DNA of 63,184 bases from Lentisphaerae bacterium GWF2_57_35 (GTDB taxonomy: Bacteria > Verrucomicrobiota > Kiritimatiellia > CAIQIC01 > GWF2-57-35), in NCBI GenBank assembly GCA_001804865.1, contig MHBK01000025.1, positions 1 through 63,184 of the forward strand, in the 5' to 3' direction. Below the pieces are notes generated by a model. The model worked only from the letters and a program-made list of their open reading frames with translations. It was not told the DNA's origin and made no database searches. Shown one piece after another: positions 60,793 to 63,184 of the stretch. Position 1 is the stretch's first letter; every line of letters starts with the position of its first letter. A program made the translations under genes and the position numbers.

Positions 60793-61566
60793 TTAGAGAT
60801 TAAAATCGGCGGAGAGGAAGGTGTGATCGGAGGCTTTTGGCGCAAGTCTTGGCTGCATATCTATTTCACAGTTAACGGCTTTTGAAGCAAGGGCCGGGGT
60901 GGCCAGGATATAATCCAGCCGCCAGCCAATGTTTCGTTTCACGGCATTGATCGTGCGATAATCGAAGAAAGTGTATTGGTCTGCCTCGGGATGGAACTGC
61001 CGAAAGACATCCACAAAGCCCCAATCCAGACAAACCGAAAAAGCTTTTCGCACCGATTCATGAAAACACACATGATTCGCGTATTGCTCTGGGCTATGCA
61101 CATCGATCGGTTCCTTGGCCACGTTCAAATCGCCCACCCAGACGACCCAATCCGTCGGCTTGAATCGGCGTCCGAACAACTCGCGCAGGCGCCGGAACCA
61201 TTCCAGCTTATAGATAAACAGCTCGTGCTCCATCTCGCGCCCCTGAGGGACATAGGTATTCACGATGTGCACCGGCCCGATCTTCGCCGCCAGCAGCCGG
61301 GGTTCGTCCGCCGGCCCGCCGTCGTCCAATCCAAAAGAAACCGCCTCCGGCGCCTGCCGGGAAATCAACGCCACGCCGTTATAGGATTTCTGCCCCTTGA
61401 AGATTACGTGATAGCCCGCCTGCGTAAAAACATCCTGCGGGAACTCGTGATCCTGCACCTTGGTTTCCTGCACGCACAGCACATCGGGTCGATGCTCCGC
61501 CATCCACTGCAAGATGGCGTCCTGCCGCGACCGGATCGAATTCGCGTTGAAAGTTGCGATTTTCAT
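60793..61566 (-). CDS. xth: Exodeoxyribonuclease III
   Basis: A 257-residue protein with the exonuclease III/AP endonuclease motifs: MKIATFNANSIRSR, QETKVQDHEFP, a YNGVALISR block, VWVGDLNVA and the final SDHTFLSADF. It repairs abasic sites in DNA. It is a full-length housekeeping gene, 23 bases downstream of the XRE regulator. The 254 bases between it and GH94 contain only short GTCCAAAGTCCA direct repeats (about 60764-60792). Confidence 0.95.
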   Translation of the reverse strand: MKIATFNANSIRSRQDAILQWMAEHRPDVLCVQETKVQDHEFPQDVFTQAGYHVIFKGQKSYNGVALISRQAPEAVSFGLDDGGPADEPRLLAAKIGPVHIVNTYVPQGREMEHELFIYKLEWFRRLRELFGRRFKPTDWVVWVGDLNVAKEPIDVHSPEQYANHVCFHESVRKAFSVCLDWGFVDVFRQFHPEADQYTFFDYRTINAVKRNIGWRLDYILATPALASKAVNCEIDMQPRLAPKASDHTFLSADFNL

Positions 61567-61589
61567 ACCGTTTTCATCCTAAAACTGCA

Positions 61590-61880
61590 TCAGCTTCTTT
61601 TGGGCTGCCGTTTGCGCGCCAAGGCTTTGGTCACTCGCTTCAAACGTTTTTCGTCGAGTTGGTCCGATCCCTCCAACAAGCGACTTGGCGAAGTCTTTAG
61701 ATATTGAACCAATCGAACGAATGTAACGATGGAAAAAGGATGCTTCCCTCTCTCGATGTAACTCAAGGTCTTCCAGTGCAGGTTCGCCAACTCCGCCAAA
61801 CATTCCTGCGTCATCCCGGCCCGAAGCCGGGCCTCGCGGATGTTTCGACCTATCACCTGTAAAATGGATTCGTTTGTCAC
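61590..61880 (-). CDS. XRE-family transcriptional regulator
   Basis: A 96-residue protein with a single helix-turn-helix: IGRNIREARLRAGMTQECLAELANLHWKTLSYIERGKHPFSIVTFVRLV. The C-terminus is basic (KALARKRQPKRS). It resembles small stand-alone regulators; no toxin partner is seen. It lies upstream of the exonuclease gene in the same direction. Confidence 0.85.
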   Translation of the reverse strand: MTNESILQVIGRNIREARLRAGMTQECLAELANLHWKTLSYIERGKHPFSIVTFVRLVQYLKTSPSRLLEGSDQLDEKRLKRVTKALARKRQPKRS

Positions 61881-61960
61881 CCCTTAAGGGGAGCATGGAT
61901 GCTACTTTATTGACACCACACATATACTCCTTATTCTTGTCCCCCGTATCGAAGGACAAA

Positions 61961-62010
61961 TAGGAATCCACGTCCTTACGGACGCGGCTACGTAGCCGCC
62001 GGCGTAAGCC
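61961..62010. repeat. Repeat D, left part (interrupted by the MITE)
   Basis: AATCCACGTCCTTACGGACG, GGCTACGTAGCC and CCGGCGTAAGCC, continued at 62413-62440 (GGCGTAAGCCGGTGGCTTCTTT). The uninterrupted copy is at 46166-46230. Confidence 0.85.
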
Positions 62011-62412
62011 CTGTCTCTTATACGCAAATCCTCCAAGAGAGTTCGGTATTCTAACGAGTCATCATTCCCTAAAGCCTTTTTCAGTAGGTCCCCCCTCTGC
62101 CTCTTAATCGTAATCTTAATCGTAATCATAATCTCTTCATCGATACAACCATGAGAGATTAAGATTACGATTAAGATTATGATTAGGAGGAAGATAAAGG
62201 GGAGCTGACGCGAGTCGATGCGTTACGAATGAAAATGTGTACGCTTGAGCCTACCGAAATAGGCTCTTATCCGTGGGACGCTTTGCCATCCGTGGGGCCA
62301 CTCTTCTTTTTGTGCAGAATAGCCCCACGGATGGCAAAGCGTCCCACGGATAAGGAATTAGGACTTGGTTGAAGGCCAGACTCTCTTGGAGAATTTTGTG
62401 TATAAGAGACAG
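62011..62412. mobile_element. 402-bp MITE with Tn5-mosaic-end-like termini and 10-bp target duplication
   Basis: Left end CTGTCTCTTATACGCAAATC and right end (complement) CTGTCTCTTATACACAAAAT are inverted copies; similarity extends through CTCCAAGAGAGT. Bases 1-16 of the right end equal the Tn5/IS50 mosaic-end consensus. The target GGCGTAAGCC is duplicated at 62001-62010 and 62413-62422, and occurs once in the empty site at 46208-46217. The interior has a GATTAAGATTACG inverted repeat (62102-62188) and a perfect 32-base-arm hairpin (62267-62298 with 62322-62353, starting TTATCCGTGGGACGC). No transposase is encoded, so an IS4/IS50-type transposase must act in trans. Confidence 0.9.
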
Positions 62413-62562
62413 GGCGTAAGCCGGTGGCTTCTTTCCGACGCCAAACGTTCAGAAGAAGCCGCGGCAAGACGCGCGCCCGGACATGTTGCGCTTGCCGATA
62501 TAAATGTCGACGTATCGATTCATTTGTGGCTGAATGGCCGCCGAACCAGAAGGGGTGGGGAA

Positions 62563-63184
62563 ATGGTGCGGAAAATTAGACGTCTCGTGGGTCGGGTCGA
62601 TGTGCGCGTGTTGTGTCTTTTGTTGTTAGTCGCCTTGATCGGCAGTTTTGCGTTTGCCGCCGTGCAGTTGACCAAAGAGCAAGCCGAAGATTTCAATGCC
62701 CGGACGCTCAACACCTGGGCGCAACTGACCAAAGAGTTCACCGCCTTCCGCGAGAGTTCTTATCCCTTGGTTATTCCGGCCGTGTTGCCCGACGATTCGC
62801 CAATGGATTGGGCCGACCTCCAAATGAACGATTGGTTCTGGGACTTTGAGGCCGGGACCTATTACTTCGATCCCGGCAGCGAAATCTCCAAGCAAATCCC
62901 GCACGATACCGATTTGCTGGTCTACGAAGACATCGCCCAAGAAGAACTTCTGATCATGAGCGTCCCCAAAACCGCAGGTGCACCCTACAAAGAGGAAATG
63001 GTTTTTCGCGCCACGGCTTGGCCGCAGCCGTCGAGGTTCGAGAGCTACCAGCGTTACCTCGACCGCGAACTCTGCAAGCGCCGGATCGTCTGGCAGATTA
63101 CGATGAAGTCCCGACGTGTGGCCGAGCGCGAAACCGCCTTGGCCGCGAGCCAACCCGCGATGGCCTTGACCGATAGCGGTGGGT
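62563..63184 (+). CDS. Secreted or membrane-anchored hypothetical protein (5' part, runs off the window)
   Basis: An open frame from the ATG at 62563 (GGGGTGGGGAA upstream) to the end of the window without a stop, at least 207 codons. The start MVRKIRRLVGRVDVRVLCLL continues LLVALIGSFAFAAVQL, a basic leader and transmembrane or signal segment. The body has aromatic-rich stretches (MDWADLQMNDWFWDFEAGTYY) and no family I recognise. Codon structure and the N-terminal signal make it more likely than the opposite-strand frame here. Confidence 0.7.
   Translation, partial: MVRKIRRLVGRVDVRVLCLLLLVALIGSFAFAAVQLTKEQAEDFNARTLNTWAQLTKEFTAFRESSYPLVIPAVLPDDSPMDWADLQMNDWFWDFEAGTYYFDPGSEISKQIPHDTDLLVYEDIAQEELLIMSVPKTAGAPYKEEMVFRATAWPQPSRFESYQRYLDRELCKRRIVWQITMKSRRVAERETALAASQPAMALTDSGG

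Noticed and set aside
1..63184. tRNA or rRNA genes
   Set aside because: No cloverleaf with a GTTCRA-type loop or rRNA stretch was noticed on reading both strands; a covariance search would be decisive.

Overview
This window reads as a chromosomal segment of a Gram-negative PVC-superphylum bacterium, most likely Kiritimatiellota or a close relative among Verrucomicrobiota/Lentisphaerota. The clues are a Tad/Flp pilus apparatus, large secreted proteins with Ca-binding 'DTDGD' tails and a recurrent YRIxVE-type C-terminus, a PEP-CTERM protein, GH35/GH94/GH13 enzymes, lipoproteins, a two-subunit glycine dehydrogenase, and many small palindromic repeats between genes. The phylum is an inference from gene style; there is no rRNA or ribosomal marker here.

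Layout. (1) 1-75 is the 3' end (domains V-VI) of a group II intron. (2) 141-9441 is a Tad secretion locus: flp, cpaB, an FHA-tadA fusion, tadB, tadC and two more FHA proteins on the minus strand, with a second tadA/cpaF diverging on the plus strand. (3) 9461-13936 is a compact operon lexA - N6-adenine DNA methylase - PD-(D/E)XK nuclease, with a palindromic operator in front of lexA. (4) 14007-18948 holds a beta-helix protein, a patatin-like phospholipase and palindromic elements. (5) 19040-23406 is the pseudopilin half of the Tad system: prepilin peptidase, TadE, TadG, TadE, a membrane protein and a second Flp. (6) 23512-24537 has a VapBC-like module and a decayed hipBA operon. (7) 24815-33204 is a signalling block: DUF192 protein, large lipoprotein, tandem Ser/Thr kinase-SUMF1 fusion and PP2C phosphatase. 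(8) 33657-37058 is a large secreted protein. (9) 37150-40700 is a rearranged, repeat-rich zone with an AbiE-type and a MazF-type toxin-antitoxin pair and partial duplications. (10) 40702-45264 is a secreted GH13 enzyme. (11) 45553-50619 has a hypothetical gene, a gcvPA/amylase chimera, a decayed STAS-ATPase pair and gcvPA-gcvPB. (12) 50634-54258 has a RAYT transposase framed by REP palindromes, an M48 lipoprotein peptidase, an AraC-GyrI regulator and a PEP-CTERM protein. (13) 54312-63184 has GH35, GH94, exonuclease III, an XRE regulator, a MITE with Tn5-like ends and the start of a secreted protein.

How it may work together. Kinase, PP2C phosphatase and several FHA (phosphothreonine-binding) proteins sit beside Tad machinery in which the assembly ATPase itself carries an FHA domain. 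The simplest reading is that pilus assembly or secretion is gated by threonine phosphorylation. No secretin (RcpA/CpaC) or TadZ is visible in the window. The lexA-methylase-nuclease operon looks like a restriction-modification or defence cassette under its own SOS-type repressor. The dispersed elements are unusually legible: two have intact target duplications plus an empty site elsewhere in the window.
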